A DNA stretch of 64,000 nucleotides from the NCBI GenBank assembly GCA_905250115.1, contig CAJNOI010000168.1:73730-137729 (forward strand), read 5' to 3'. Under the pieces are notes generated by a model, which was not told the origin of the DNA, ran no database searches, and saw nothing but the letters and a program-made list of their open reading frames with translations. Positions within the stretch are counted from its first letter, which is position 1. Every line of letters starts with the position of its first letter. The translations under genes and the position numbers were made by a program. Shown piece by piece: positions 10,824 through 22,200 of this stretch. The stretch is from Adineta steineri. Its lineage: Eukaryota; Rotifera; Eurotatoria; Adinetida; Adinetidae.

Positions 10824-11779
10824 TTTTAAAATGTACTTCTATCAAATCGAAGAATCAATATTATAGCAGATAAGATGAGGTTTATATAGCCTTGAAGAGC
10901 AAAGTACGAACATGACTAGCAAAAAAATCTAGGTGTTGAGAAAATGATCGTCTGTCACATGAATGATGAAGTAAAAAAACCTATGTGCGTAGTTTAAAGG
11001 GCACATTAGCAAGAAAATATTAGAATTATTTAATCTTGAAAGATGGACTATGGAAGGAAGAGCAAAGAAAAAGTAATTCAAAACATAAGATTAGAAATTT
11101 TACTGTAAAAAAATGAGTCAAGCGTTGAGTGACGACGTCATACGATGTCCAAATGAAAGGAGACACAATCCTGTGAAAATAAAAGAGAAATCATCTGTAG
11201 AGAAATCGAGCATATTCGGAGCTAGAATACTTTGAAAGTTGTGAGAATCTATTCAACTAGAAAATACTATTGATAATAATAAAAACAAATTCGCATTTTC
11301 TTTTTCTAACAATAAGTTATTTCTCGATTTATCCCTCTCGATCTGTTTAGTACATCATGCGGCAATTTGTAAACAATCAAATCATCATTTAGCGACATCT
11401 GATACATAATATTACTCCAAATAAATGCTCAATTGAATGTGATTGTTGAGATTATTTTCATTTATTAGATGAGAAGAAAATGTATTAATATTGAATATAT
11501 CTATTAGAAATAGAAGAATATTCATTGATTGATCAATAAGTAATTTATATGTGGAACATAGCTTATGACTCAGAAGGATCAAAGAAAAGAACAAACAATC
11601 TATAGAAATATTTGTTTCGTTCTCTCTTTTTAGTCAATGTCTCTCATGTGCTTTTTTCTATCTCTTTCTATACAGCGAAAGAAACGTTCTGAAATGGTCC
11701 TGGTCGCGGTTTTATTTTTTTGACAGTACATGTTTAATTTATTCCTTCATCAAGATGCAAATAGTTTATTACTGAAAGA
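10824..11779. other. Divergent intergenic region
   Basis: AT-rich sequence between the 5' ends of the NHL gene (-) and the two-pass membrane protein gene (+). It presumably contains both promoters. No repeats of note and no coding signal. Confidence 0.55.
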
Positions 11780-12534
11780 ATGCGTTGTAGTGGATATTGT
11801 AGTATATTTATCTATGGTTTTGCATTAATGTTAGCATTAGCCGGTACAACAGAGTTATATCGATCAAAAGAATTTATCATTGGTCAATGTCAAATCAATT
11901 CAATTATTATGATAAGAAAAGTTGGACCTAAGGGACGTGATGTCTTTTTTAAACATTGGAACGTAACAGTGATATATGAAAATGAAATCGATAATATACT
12001 AATTATCACACCAGGTGGTGGTACGTACAATTTGGAACGGTTTACATCAAGAAACTATCAGGTAATGAAAAACTTCGGATGAATCAGATTAAGATATATG
12101 AACTTGTTTATTAAAGCTTTTGAAAAACTTATCCAAATAAGATTTTGTTTTGTTTAAACCGACAAAAAAAATTTACGTCTCATATGCTTTTATAGATATT
12201 TGATTAATAATCACATCATTTTTTTTAAAAGATTGATCAGTTTAAAAATATAATAAACTCTCGAACAAGTTTTCTTAATCATTTATAGATTAATGAAATA
12301 TATCCATGTTATCATTCTCCATATAATACAACAGATAAAGAATGGGATTGGCAATGGACTGAACCAAAAAAACAGAGAGCCTATGGTTATTTAACTGGAG
12401 CATTGGCTTTCTTCATTTGCGGAACGGTACTTATCATATCGAGAATACGATCGAGATATCTACGGAAACAACAACAACAGATAGATGTATCGCTCAGAAC
12501 AGAAGATCAGACGCAGATAACAACACTTTTGTAA
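11780..12534 (+). CDS. Small two-pass membrane protein, unknown function
   Basis: Two exons (11780-12061, 12289-12534) join in frame to 175 residues. A first hydrophobic segment (about residues 7-25, YCSIFIYGFALMLALAG) and a second (about residues 127-147, GYLTGALAFFICGTVLII) flank an extracytoplasmic-looking loop of about 100 residues with an NVT glycosylation site, and a basic Gln-rich tail follows (RSRYLRKQQQQ). The topology resembles potassium-channel beta subunits, but I see no decisive motif and do not claim that identity. The intron is long for this locus (227 bp). Confidence 0.7.
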
Positions 12535-14048
12535 ACTACATCGCCAAGCTGTGAAAAACTATCACAATATTCTATTACATGATAAAAAAGAACTTATTGA
12601 TGGTTTTTGCTCATGTTGATGTTCATATCTTTTATTCGTTTATTTACTTGAACAATTTTGTTTACTTATTTCAATTAGTCTTTAAAGATAAATAACTAAA
12701 ATATAATACTTTTCTAATTTTGAAAATTAATTTTAAATGAACTAAGAACAAGCCAAAGTTAGTTATATCTTTTGCACAATTTTTCATAAAAACGTCAAAT
12801 ATAAAGGTAGAAAAACTAACAGAAGCTTTAACATCGGTGTGGTTATCAATACTTTAGAACTATGTAAAGAGGAACTAGTATTTTAGAAGCCACAAAAATT
12901 TTTAAATATATAACAAGGAATAGGAAATCAATAGACTAATAAAATTTAATTTTTACATATGCTTTTATATGGTGTTCTTAATATTTATTGTATATGTGCC
13001 AGAGCTGTAACAGATTAAGTATGGATATCTAGTGTTTCACTCTTTCTTTTTGTAATCATACAGACATTCTAAATTGAGATTAAAGTCAACTAATGATCCT
13101 TTTAGACAGGATGAAATCTAGATATTGGCAACTTTATCTTAATTAATAACATTGCAATCTGTCATCTCCTGCATCATGTCTTTTGAAAAGAGACGGGCGG
13201 ATAACGATTTATCGGCATTACTTTCTAAAAAACATGAGGAAAGTCTATTTAAAGTAAAATCAAGCAAAACTTTTGATAATGAACGCCATTTTGAGGTACA
13301 AATAATGAGAGTACTTAGTGTGTTCATAGTATATTCGCATTTACTGAGTATCTAACTGAAACATATAAGATTTTAAATATGTTGAAAGAGCATTCAATAC
13401 CGCATCGGCCCATATAAGAACTATTCTTTAAAAGGGCTATAATACAGTGTGGGAGTGAGTGTGCATAGAGATAGAGAGACAACACCCAACACACCCATAC
13501 ATTGAAAGAATTATAATTATACAAGACGAAATATCTTTAGAATGTGGATGTGATGGTATTTTGATAGTCCACAAAATGCATAATCTTATATAGGTGTCTG
13601 AAGCTTGGTAACAGAGAAGAAGGTACCTGAACTAAGTGTTCTACATTTCACATTGGTATTCGTTTTGTAGAGATTTCCGCGTAGTTCACAAATCTGTATA
13701 TGGAAACTATTAGAAAGCTTCATATAGTAATAAATACAAACACCCTTATTGAGTTTTTAGGAGTACGTTTATTTTAGAACAAAATACAATTGTCTGATAC
13801 GTTATTTATTAACTATGATTGAAGATGATTCTTTTTTCAATGATCTTTTTTCTGAGAATTGAACTGTCATATTGCTTTAATACCAAAAACTCTACAGAAA
13901 AACAAAAGGTTAGTAGTACATGCTTATATAATCATCCCACAGTGGATTAATATAGAAATTATAATGCAAAGTTAATAGAAATAAGAGAATGTCAATTTCT
14001 TGGTTATGGCGATAAAACTGTCAGAATTTGATCTTTACTTAGCCACCG
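12535..14048. other. Intergenic with exon-like fragment and hairpin
   Basis: AT-rich. It holds telomere-like element 8 (13447-13499) and an exon-like stretch near 13176-13294: ATG, 40 codons with a charged composition (MSFEKRRADNDLSALLSKK...), then a GAG|GTACAA donor-like site. No continuation was found, so it may be a relic. Confidence 0.4.
13447..13499. repeat. Telomere-like hairpin element 8
   Basis: GTGTGGGAGTGAGTGTG arm, a purine-rich loop (ATAGAGATAGAGAGA) and a CACCCAACACACCC arm. Confidence 0.6.
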
Positions 14049-15064
14049 TCAGTAAGTAAATCTGCTCGGCCGTAATACTACACGCCACGCATCAGCAATT
14101 GCATCTTCTGAACGTCGTTCTGCATCAGCAAGGCGTTGTCGTGCAAGTCGATTTTCTTCTTCTTTACGTTCCTCATTTATTTTTCGTATTTGTTGTAATC
14201 GGTTGTTATAATTGTCTATCCCTTGCTGTGCTTGTTGAATAACTAGTTCAGCATCAGATTTAGTCCAACCTGTTAATGGATCGCGCCAATTTGTATCGTC
14301 TCCACCATTTGTCTTAGCTACTGCCACAGTTCTCAGACCCAGTACTTGTTTATTACCAGCATGTAATAAAGGATTTTGTATATATTTTAGGTGATGATGT
14401 GTATGTTCCTTTCCGAAACAGTTTTCACAGAGATCATAGCTCGGCGGACATTGTTCACATTGGTAGCGTTTTCCATTAAATCCATTTCTTGAACAACCAT
14501 TGCATATGATATCAAGATGATATATATCATGTGTAAGGTTTGTGTAATGACTCAATGGCTGTTTTGAAAATGTGTGCACCGCAGGATGGTGTGTGTCCAT
14601 CAAAGGCAAACATTCAGCGCAGATACCGAAACCATTTGGACATTGGTTACATTGAAAAGTTATCTCTCGATCCAGAATGACCAAACGGGAACATTGTCCA
14701 CAATAACCTAGCGTATTGTGTAGATATTCTTCACTATTAAATATTGACGAAGGCTTTGAAGATGTCTGCAGTTAATAATTAATATGGTAAGTATCAAAAA
14801 GATAATATCTGTTGCTGTAATGAGACTTACTGCAGTTTTGCTTTGCTGCGAATCAGACCCTTTCGATGATACATTATTAGCATCAGTTTTCGGTTGAACA
14901 TTTGATACGAGTTTCTTATCAAGTGTATGAAAAGTAGCACATGCTCGATTATGATCCATTGGTTCACATGATTGACAAACAAAATGATTAACACATTGAC
15001 GACATTTATAGTAGTTTAGTGAAGATGGAATCGGCCCACCACAAGAAGTACATACGACGTTCAT
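14049..15064 (-). CDS. ZZ-type zinc-finger protein
   Basis: Two exons (14831-15064, 14049-14765), 316 residues, with a 65-bp intron. It has three or four Cys/His zinc-binding modules: CTSCGGPIP..YYKCRQC..FVCQSC, then CGQCSRLVI..FQCNQCPNGFGICAEC..HHPAVH, then CNGCSRNGFNGKRYQCEQCPPSYDLCENCF..EHTHHH. The last is a classical ZZ finger, which usually binds protein N termini or short peptide motifs. A charged, probably coiled-coil region (about residues 255-300, with NRLQQIRKINEERKEEENRLARQRLADAERR) precedes the C terminus. A scaffold or ubiquitin-pathway adaptor role is plausible. No RING finger or other catalytic domain is visible. The exact paralog is not identifiable. Confidence 0.8.
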
Positions 15065-17114
15065 TTTTGTTTATGCGTAACAAACTATCGTCTCTTGATG
15101 GTTTGTATCGTTGGTTTCTATTTTATACTACAAATATAAAATAATGTTTATTGAATGTACTGTACATAAGAAACAAGAAAGATTTTATATGAAACTAGAA
15201 AAGGATTGTGCATAATGTTCCATATCCTTATTTCTACCCGTCACCCTTAATTGCATATTTAAATTCTTATTTGGTGAATCTTATAGCGGATTCCCTATAC
15301 CTCCATACACTTATTATCTCTATCTCAGAGCTTGAATGCAATTAATTGTGCTTGTACTGATGTTCAAAATATAAATGAAATAAATTGTGTAAGTAACAAA
15401 AAGTAGCTCTAATAATCTTTTAAAAATTACTATGATATTAAATAGTTATAAACAAAATAACTAACAGAATATTCTAATATATTCACTGCAACTTAGTTGC
15501 AAATGTGACTCATTTTCATTGATTGGTTTTGAAAAATTGTTATAAACATCTGAAAGTGTTTATAAGAAAAACTATATCTAACTAGACTAAATGAGCATAC
15601 TTATAGTTAGATGTCTGTAATAATTTTGAAAAATCGATTAATGAAAATAAGTCATTACTGCAACTAAGTTTCAGTAAATTCATTATTGTATTAGCCTTGA
15701 AATTCTTGTTAGGATATTCTGATAATTATCTAGTTTATGATCAGGCAGTGTCATGATGTACAAGTATAATACTTTTACTTGCCATATTTGTACTTGTCTT
15801 AGTTTTGTTCTACTTCAACCATTTATCGCTGTCGTTAGTTCCTTAATTCGATACCTAACCTATGTCGTCTATATCTACTCTTCTAAAATCATGTCTTCAC
15901 TAATCAAGTATTATTTTGAGAACAATTTCACGTAGATATAAGAAAAAACTTGATCGCAGTTATTAAAGCTTCACATTACATAGAGATATCAATATATAGA
16001 TTATTGTTTATACTTACAATAAAGATTAACACTAATGTATTGAAGTTGATTTTGTCATATCGGAAGCAACTTCTCTTACATAGTTATATTCAATGATACT
16101 GGTTGGTTTTTTCCAAGTAAGATTTATTTTTGTGAATTAGTCAACCGTATTATTTCAGGCACGTCATGATGAGATAGACGGAGGTGAATATTTTTCGCAC
16201 ACGCTTGTTTTTCATTACAGTACACTACAGGTTTGTCTTTTCGTTCGATTCTTCACTTCATGTGAGAAAAAAACAAATGCGTGTATTTATATGACGTAAT
16301 CCTTTAATTAGATTTAGTTTTGTTTTTATCAACTATGAGTCAATATTTTTGTTTTAATGATATCGTTCGAATATATCATGTATTTCCTTTTGCTTCTGAT
16401 CGTTATTTGGTGCTTATAATTATATATGCATACACTGAAAACAAATAAGGTTTTGCATCACACTATTTCGAAAACTATACAAAAAGCAGTTTCGTAAAAA
16501 TCTGTACTTAAAGAATGAGAAAAAAGATTTCATAACCAACACTTGCTACGATGCAATCTCCTATTGTTTGAACAATTCCATTGAACAATGTCTTTTACTG
16601 TGAAGGCACCTTTAATGCCAAGCTAGCTTTTAGTGCAGACCGTTCTCCATGATACGATCCTCAAAAAGGCTGTTAAGATTTAAGAACTCTTCTTACAAAC
16701 TAACTATAAGAATTGTATCACTGTTTGAAATTATATATATCTTGACATTTGAATTAATTGAATGAAAATAGTTGTAGGTAGTTTCTTCTTTATATATATA
16801 GATATAGAAGAAGAAGATTATATTAACATATCTAAATGTGGCGTTTCATACCACGTAAGAATTTTTCGTCAAACAAAATAAAGCGAAGTGACAAAAAAGA
16901 ATGAATATGTGTATGAACGAAGTTGACTAATTGATAGTGATACGAAAAAGGAATAACTCCTGACACAGCCGTCATTATAACTGTCTTGTTTTTCCGTATC
17001 TCTATCAAATAGTCAAATACATGTCGATAAACGAAGAAAAGCAAGCGGTTCTGTAAAGCGTTGGAGATTTTGTCAAGATGGTCTGCTCGGCATCGATCAT
17101 ACCGATAATGTAAT
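15065..17114. other. Intergenic, 2 kb, one isolated exon-like fragment
   Basis: AT-rich, with no complete gene. At 16159-16230 a 72-nt open segment is framed by a strong acceptor (TTATTTCAG) and donor (CAG|GTTTGT) and would encode 24 residues (ARHDEIDGGEYF...), but I find no matching exons on either side. The 60-codon frame at 15753-15935 has no recognisable content. Confidence 0.45.
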
Positions 17115-18601
17115 CTAATTGACTATCATTTGTTGTAATTCGTCCATGCATCGATCGCGCAAAGCGATTAAGACACTCACAGGTATGACAGGACAGGCAC
17201 CGATGAACGTCATCGTCAAAACACCATTCACCGTCTGGACCATAGTGCTAGGTGCTGGCCATCGACGAGCATTAAAGCACGGAGTCATGGCGGTGAGCTG
17301 CCACGGGCCATACTGTTCAACGAATGGCAGCACGCCCCAACTGGACATGAAATATGTTGGTATATAAGCCATCTTGACAGGCCCCATCAACTTTCCTAAG
17401 GCCTTCCCTGCGATCAAAGGACTCGCGAGTATTTGACCTGCGTTGACGCACGCATTCATATGTTGAGCATAGATTCGTGCTAACTGCCACAAATCTTTGG
17501 GCGTCTTGGGGGCAGCGCTCACATGCAGACCAAATGGTGCAATACCAGAAGCGTGGTAAGCCATATCGTGATTAGGAACTGGTGATACGTAACGTCGTCG
17601 AGCGTCGGCACTCAGCGCAATATTCATGATCGTATCTTGACCATCTTTGACTGGTACCAAACTAGCTGTAGCCGATAACACAGCGCTGATCACAGCTGGC
17701 GTCACCGTTACTCCCTCCTGACGACATCTAGCGAGTAACTTCGTCGTCATTTCTTTGTTCAACACGCCATAAGTAATTTCCGAATGACAGTTTTTGTCCA
17801 TCTCATTAATATTAAAGTTGATTTCGTCAAAGGGTACCCTTGCAGTCGGTAATCTGTTCTTCATATGTATGTAGATTGCAGAGAAAAGGAATCGACTCAC
17901 CACGGATATTCGGTTCACGACCGATAGACTGTTCCGAATAGCATTTTCTATCGTCACCGGCCAGAGCAATGATTGCTCGCATGCATGCCCGGTCTCGTCA
18001 GAGAGAATCTGCAGTAGTTCGTGAGCAGCGTTACTCAAACACTGAGCATCACAAATGGCATGTTCACACATGATTACCACCTCGCGAAATCCATTCGCGT
18101 CCTCTTCATCTTCCGGATCCTAAAAGAAGTTTCATATGCCGCATTTCCTCCAATCTCGCGTGATCAGACTCTTACCTGCAGCAGCCACAGTTTCACCAAT
18201 GGTTCACCGATGTTGATCGGTTCATTTTCTCTCTTGGGCCATTCCTGCAGCCAAAAACTATCGCGTTCCTCACGCTTGCGCGCTAGTTCTTCCACAGGCA
18301 GTCGAAGTGTTTCGTCTTCTTCAAGCATAAACCAGTCGCGTTTAGTCGGATGAATTTGAAGACGGCTTCGTAAGACAGGATGGCGACGCTGCAGACGAAC
18401 AACAGCTCGGTTCAATTGTTCGAGAGAGATGTACGGTCCTTGCAAGTGCAGAACTTCTCCCAATCGTCCGAGACCATGGAAGCGTTGTGATATTCTAATC
18501 ATACCATTCTCTATGGTACCGCACACGTGCTGTTTAGGATCAGAGTCAGGTGCTTTTTTCGAAAAACAATGGAACATGATGTGAGGTGACAAATGCCACA
18601 A
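17115..18601 (-). CDS. Condensation-domain/alcohol acetyltransferase-like enzyme
   Basis: Two exons (18176-18601, 17115-18119) with a 56-bp intron give 476 residues. The N-terminal half shows the start of a CAT/condensation-like fold (LNRAVVRLQRRHPVLRSRL). The active-site HxxxD motif is present as EHAICDA just after the intron, where the CoA-dependent acyltransferase superfamily has HHxxxDG. The C-terminal half carries a SSWGVLPF-type motif like the SN.G..P element of this fold. The expected reaction is acyl transfer to an alcohol or amine. The acceptor is unknown. The gene is visibly more GC-rich than everything around it, which suggests horizontal acquisition followed by intron gain. It is bordered by a transposon-rich island on its 5' side. 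Confidence 0.78.
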
Positions 18602-19094
18602 TCTACAAGCACAAATCTAGCAATAAGATCAACATCGATTATGGATCTGCAGAGCGCACGAGGGTCGTTGGATAGTTAGAAGCAGACATGCGGAATACTA
18701 TATACGAGAATGGCAGTGATGTTGTTCGTTGACAACTTTTCTCAAACGACTATTTTGTCGACAAGACATTTGTCGATCGATATTTCATTGTCAAGTTTTA
18801 GAAAAATAATCATGTTTATTGAAAGTGAGTGAATGTATGTAATTGGGAGAAAATGTGCGGAACTGGTGAGGATATCGGTCTGGATATGAGTCGTTACCAA
18901 CAAACACACTCGTTCCCGACCTCACACTCTTGCGCAGATCCTTTGCTAATGTGTAAATGTATCCATGGAATTGGATCACAAATTTGCTTTTTTCCGAAAT
19001 ACTATATACGAGAGTAAAAGGATCAGTATTCATAATGTAGAGATGAATGAAGAAAGTCTACAAACAGTTGTTTAGTTTTTTACGCGATAATTAT
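18602..19094. other. Upstream region with 16-bp direct repeat
   Basis: 5' region of the acyltransferase-like gene. A 16-bp sequence (AATACTATATACGAGA) occurs at 18694-18709 and again at 18998-19013 in the same orientation, bracketing 288 bp that contain weak G-rich and C-rich halves. This could be an insertion with target-site duplication or a duplicated regulatory site. Confidence 0.45.
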
Positions 19095-19623
19095 ATTACA
19101 ACTAGGGGTGAGAAGTTATTGTTATCTCGTTGTTATAAATAACAATAACAATTTTACTAAGTTGGCCAAAAAGTTCTGCAACACTTTCGGAAAGGTTGAA
19201 GGTCGAAAGTATTGCAGAAGTTTTTGGTCAACCTAATAGTTATTTGTTATAAATAACAATAACCTTTTTTGTTATTTGTTATAAATAACAATAACTTTTT
19301 TTGTTATTGTTATTTATAACAATAACTTTTTTATGATAGTTATTTGTTATAAATAACAGGTAAATAACAATAACTTTTTTTTCTGAAAATTCTGCTAGCT
19401 TCATATCTTGATTGAACCATCTAAATCAGTAGTAGAGATATAGAAAATTCGTTCCAAAATGTAAGTTTACATAACGGACACAATTAAAATATACAATGGG
19501 GTGAGAAAAGATATTTTTCAAAAATGAAAGTTATTTGTTATTTATCTGTTATTTATAACAAATAACAAAAAAAGTTATTGTTATTTATAACAATAACAAA
19601 GAATTCTCACCCCTAATTACAAC
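19095..19623. mobile_element. hAT-type MITE with 8-bp target duplication
   Basis: The element runs from 19103 to 19615 and ends in inverted repeats TAGGGGTGAGAA / TTCTCACCCCTA. It is flanked by the 8-bp direct repeat ATTACAAC (19095-19102 and 19616-19623). An 8-bp duplication and TIRs fitting YARNG are diagnostic of the hAT superfamily. The inside has no coding capacity and consists largely of repeated TTATTGTTATTTATAACAAT-type palindromes. A second element is inserted at 19158-19235. Confidence 0.85.
19158..19235. mobile_element. Mariner-type MITE nested in the hAT MITE
   Basis: About 78 bp, almost entirely a hairpin: the outer TAAGTTGGCCAAAAAG arm pairs with CTTTTTGGTCAACCTA-like sequence on the right, and CAACACTTTCG pairs with CGAAAGTATTG. 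The ends (TTAGGTTGACC when read inward from the right) and TA at the borders match mariner TIRs and the mariner TA target site. It interrupts the TAACAATAAC repeats, so it entered after the host element. Confidence 0.72.
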
Positions 19624-19794
19624 TACAAATAATGAAGTGATCCAATTCGCACAAGAATGTTTTCATTCAAGGGCGCAAACTTTACATCTGTTCTATTTCC
19701 AATGTGTCTTCATCATAGCTATATTTCTAGTTAATGATCTTTCTGCGAACCGAGTATCAATCAGCTGAATTTCTGCTAATTATACAGGAGCTCA

Positions 19795-20402
19795 CATAAC
19801 TAGTGGTCCAGAGAAAAAGAGCCAAGTTTTGTTTTTAAAATTTCTCCATTTACTGTCTACTTTTTCTTTCAACATTGTCAGTGGAACATGTGTCGTCAAA
19901 TCCTCTACAAAATGGTACATTGTACTCTCTGTCAGCAATTCTCATTACTTTTCGTAAATTAATTGAATTATTGTAATTAATTGTGGTCACTTTCTGAAAC
20001 CGTCTACAATTCAACTGTATTACCAAGTATTTTACTTCTTCATTTCCCATCAGCTTCATCCTGTTCTATTTTTAACCATTTCTTTCAGCTACTTCGTCTT
20101 AAAAACAGCAGTGAAGTGAATTAGTATGACAGTACGACAGAGTGAACGTTTTATGAAGGAGTAAAATACTCGGTAACACAGTTGAATTGTAGACGGTTTC
20201 AGAAAGTGACCACAATTAATTACAATAATTCAATTAATTTACGAAAAGTAATGAGAATTACTGACAGAGAGTACAATGTACCATTTTGTAGAGGATTTGA
20301 CGGCACATGTTCCGCTGACAATGTTGAAAGAAAAAGTAGAAAGTAAATAGAGAAATTTTAAAAAACAAAACTTGGCTCTTTTTCTCTGGGCCACTAGTTA
20401 TG
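19795..20402. mobile_element. 608-bp foldback (long inverted repeat) element
   Basis: Left arm 19795-20043 and right arm 20153-20402 are inverted copies about 250 bp long with only scattered differences. They are separated by a spacer of about 109 bp. The termini read CATAACTAGTGG and CCACTAGTTATG. No open frame suggests a transposase, so this is a non-autonomous element. I could not find a convincing target-site duplication at its edges. Confidence 0.8.
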
Positions 20403-20483
20403 ACGTATGATAGAGTAATTGTCAACGACTCACCGTATCGACGAACTTTTTGTCAACGAGAAAATCTGGACAATTATATGTAC

Positions 20484-20846
20484 TCCACGAGAATGTCGTC
20501 GTCTGCTTTTTCTATCATTTTTTTCTTTCTGTCAGCCGAGAAAAAATAATGCAAGCTTTCTAACGTGGAGTGTTCGCCGTAGAGTACTATAGTTGATGTC
20601 TTCGCTTCATCTAACGAAGAAAAAGAAAAAAAAGAAAATGTATCAAAAAAAAATATGCAATCCATGAGAATGCCGTCTTCTTCTTTTTCTCTTCCTGTCA
20701 GCCAAGAAAAAACAACGCATGGTTTCTAACGTGGAGTGTTCGTCGTAGAGTAGTATAGTTGATATCTTCGCTTTATCTAACAAAGAAAAAGAAAAAGAAA
20801 AAAAGAAAAAGAAAAAAAGAAAATGCGTCGAAAAAAAACAAATGCA
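20484..20846. repeat. Tandem duplication, unit about 180 bp
   Basis: Two head-to-tail copies (20484-20660 and 20661-20846). Shared landmarks include GAGAATG.CGTC, CTGTCAGCC.AGAAAAAA, CTAACGTGGAGTGTTCG and an A-rich AAAGAAAAAGAAAA tail. The copies differ at scattered positions and in the length of the AAAG-type tract. No coding content is credible. Confidence 0.8.
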
Positions 20847-21134
20847 ATTCATAGAAAATAGATTAATTTATATATCTAAGATATGAATTAATCTGGTGAT
20901 TTCAACTTTTGCTTTTTACCAACCAGTCTTTCGTGCCATATAATATATCTGTTTAATAGATTTCTACTTAAAAATAAATGAAGATGTTTGCTTCGCCAAC
21001 AGGTTTTGTGCACTTATCTAAAAATTAAAAACACTGTTCAGAGCTCTCCATTTCTAAAAAAAGAGTTTTTTTAAAAATGAAAAATAAAATGAACAGAAAA
21101 AGAAAAACTAGTAAAAGCAAGCTTGATTCAAAAT

Positions 21135-21199
21135 CTTGAGGGTATGGATATGAGTAAATTAAGATACATCCACGTTCACATTTATACCTACACCCTTAG
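21135..21199. repeat. Telomere-like hairpin element 9, diverged
   Basis: TTGAGGGTATGGATATGAG arm, loop TAAATTAAGATACATCC, and an ACACCCTTAG-ending arm. It retains the TTGAGGGT-type terminus but few perfect hexamers. Confidence 0.55.
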
Positions 21200-21919
21200 A
21201 TATAGAGCGAAAGTCAAGATGTATACTTTGCCTACATGCTAAAATTAGACAATTAAAACAATAGTTAAGACCTTAGAAACCATAAAAACTATCAACTTCG
21301 CCGATATATTCAGGTAGATAAAGGAACAATTCATTAGATAATAATTCCAAACTCATGATTGTTCGGCAGATGTTATGTATTCTAAATAAGAATAAGTGAA
21401 AAATTGATGATATCAATGAACGTTAGAAATATTAAAACTTAAAATCAGCGTTTGTTTATTATATTTCTTCACAAAAATCAAGCAATGATGATCTGTTTAT
21501 TACGTACAAGCAATGAAAAAAAGAAAGCTGTTTTTTTATGTAAATGTATTTATTGACACAGATAACGAATGTCTTACACATTTTCCAACATAAAAAAGGA
21601 TAGATGATAAGAGTTTATCATTATCACCTATTATAACACATTCTATTCTTTGTAATGATGGGATCTTTTTCACTGCTTTTGGTAATCTTTATTGTATTAT
21701 AATTATTTGAGGATGCAAGTGTAGATGTCTCTTCTCCATCAATATTCTACATCATCGATCATTATCTAATATTATATTAACAGTGAAGATATCCGGTGAG
21801 AAAATATTCTGGTAAATATAGAAATATTTCTTATCTTATGCGTTGTCATTATAATTTCAATGATTTATGACGTATATCACGTATAGGTAAATATTTGGAT
21901 CAACAAGAAACAGTGAAAG

Positions 21920-21993
21920 AGGGTGTGGGATGATGGATGTGGATGAGGGTGGGTGTGGATGTGGTTGAATTTTATTCACACCTACACCCGCCT
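21920..21993. repeat. Telomere-like hairpin element 10
   Basis: GAGGGTGTGGG...GAGGGTGGGTGTGG arm, a short loop TTGAATTTTATT, and a CACACCTACACCCGCC arm. Confidence 0.68.
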
Positions 21994-22200
21994 TTTTAAA
22001 TAATACATTAATGGTGGACCAACGTAAAACATAGATTTTTATGAAACAAAATGAAAGTTAATTTTCGGTGCTTTGAAAATTCATCAAAAGTTTGTTTTTT
22101 CTTACATATAATGTGTATAAGATAAATCGATAGATTTTATCTGTCAGGTTTAATATTGAAGTAAATTTAAAATTATGGACAAAAAAATAGATCACATCAT

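Larger units (their letters stand above)
20870..22200. other. Intergenic with two hairpin elements
   Basis: AT-rich region 3' of the protease gene. It holds telomere-like elements 9 (21135-21199) and 10 (21920-21993). No gene seen. Confidence 0.55.

Noticed and set aside
13176..13294. Charged 40-codon segment with a donor-like end, considered as a gene
   Set aside because: No partner exon found on either side. Noted only as a possible relic.
19850..20059. 69-codon frame in the foldback element
   Set aside because: It lies across the inverted-repeat arm and has no similarity to a transposase. It is a by-product of the repeat.
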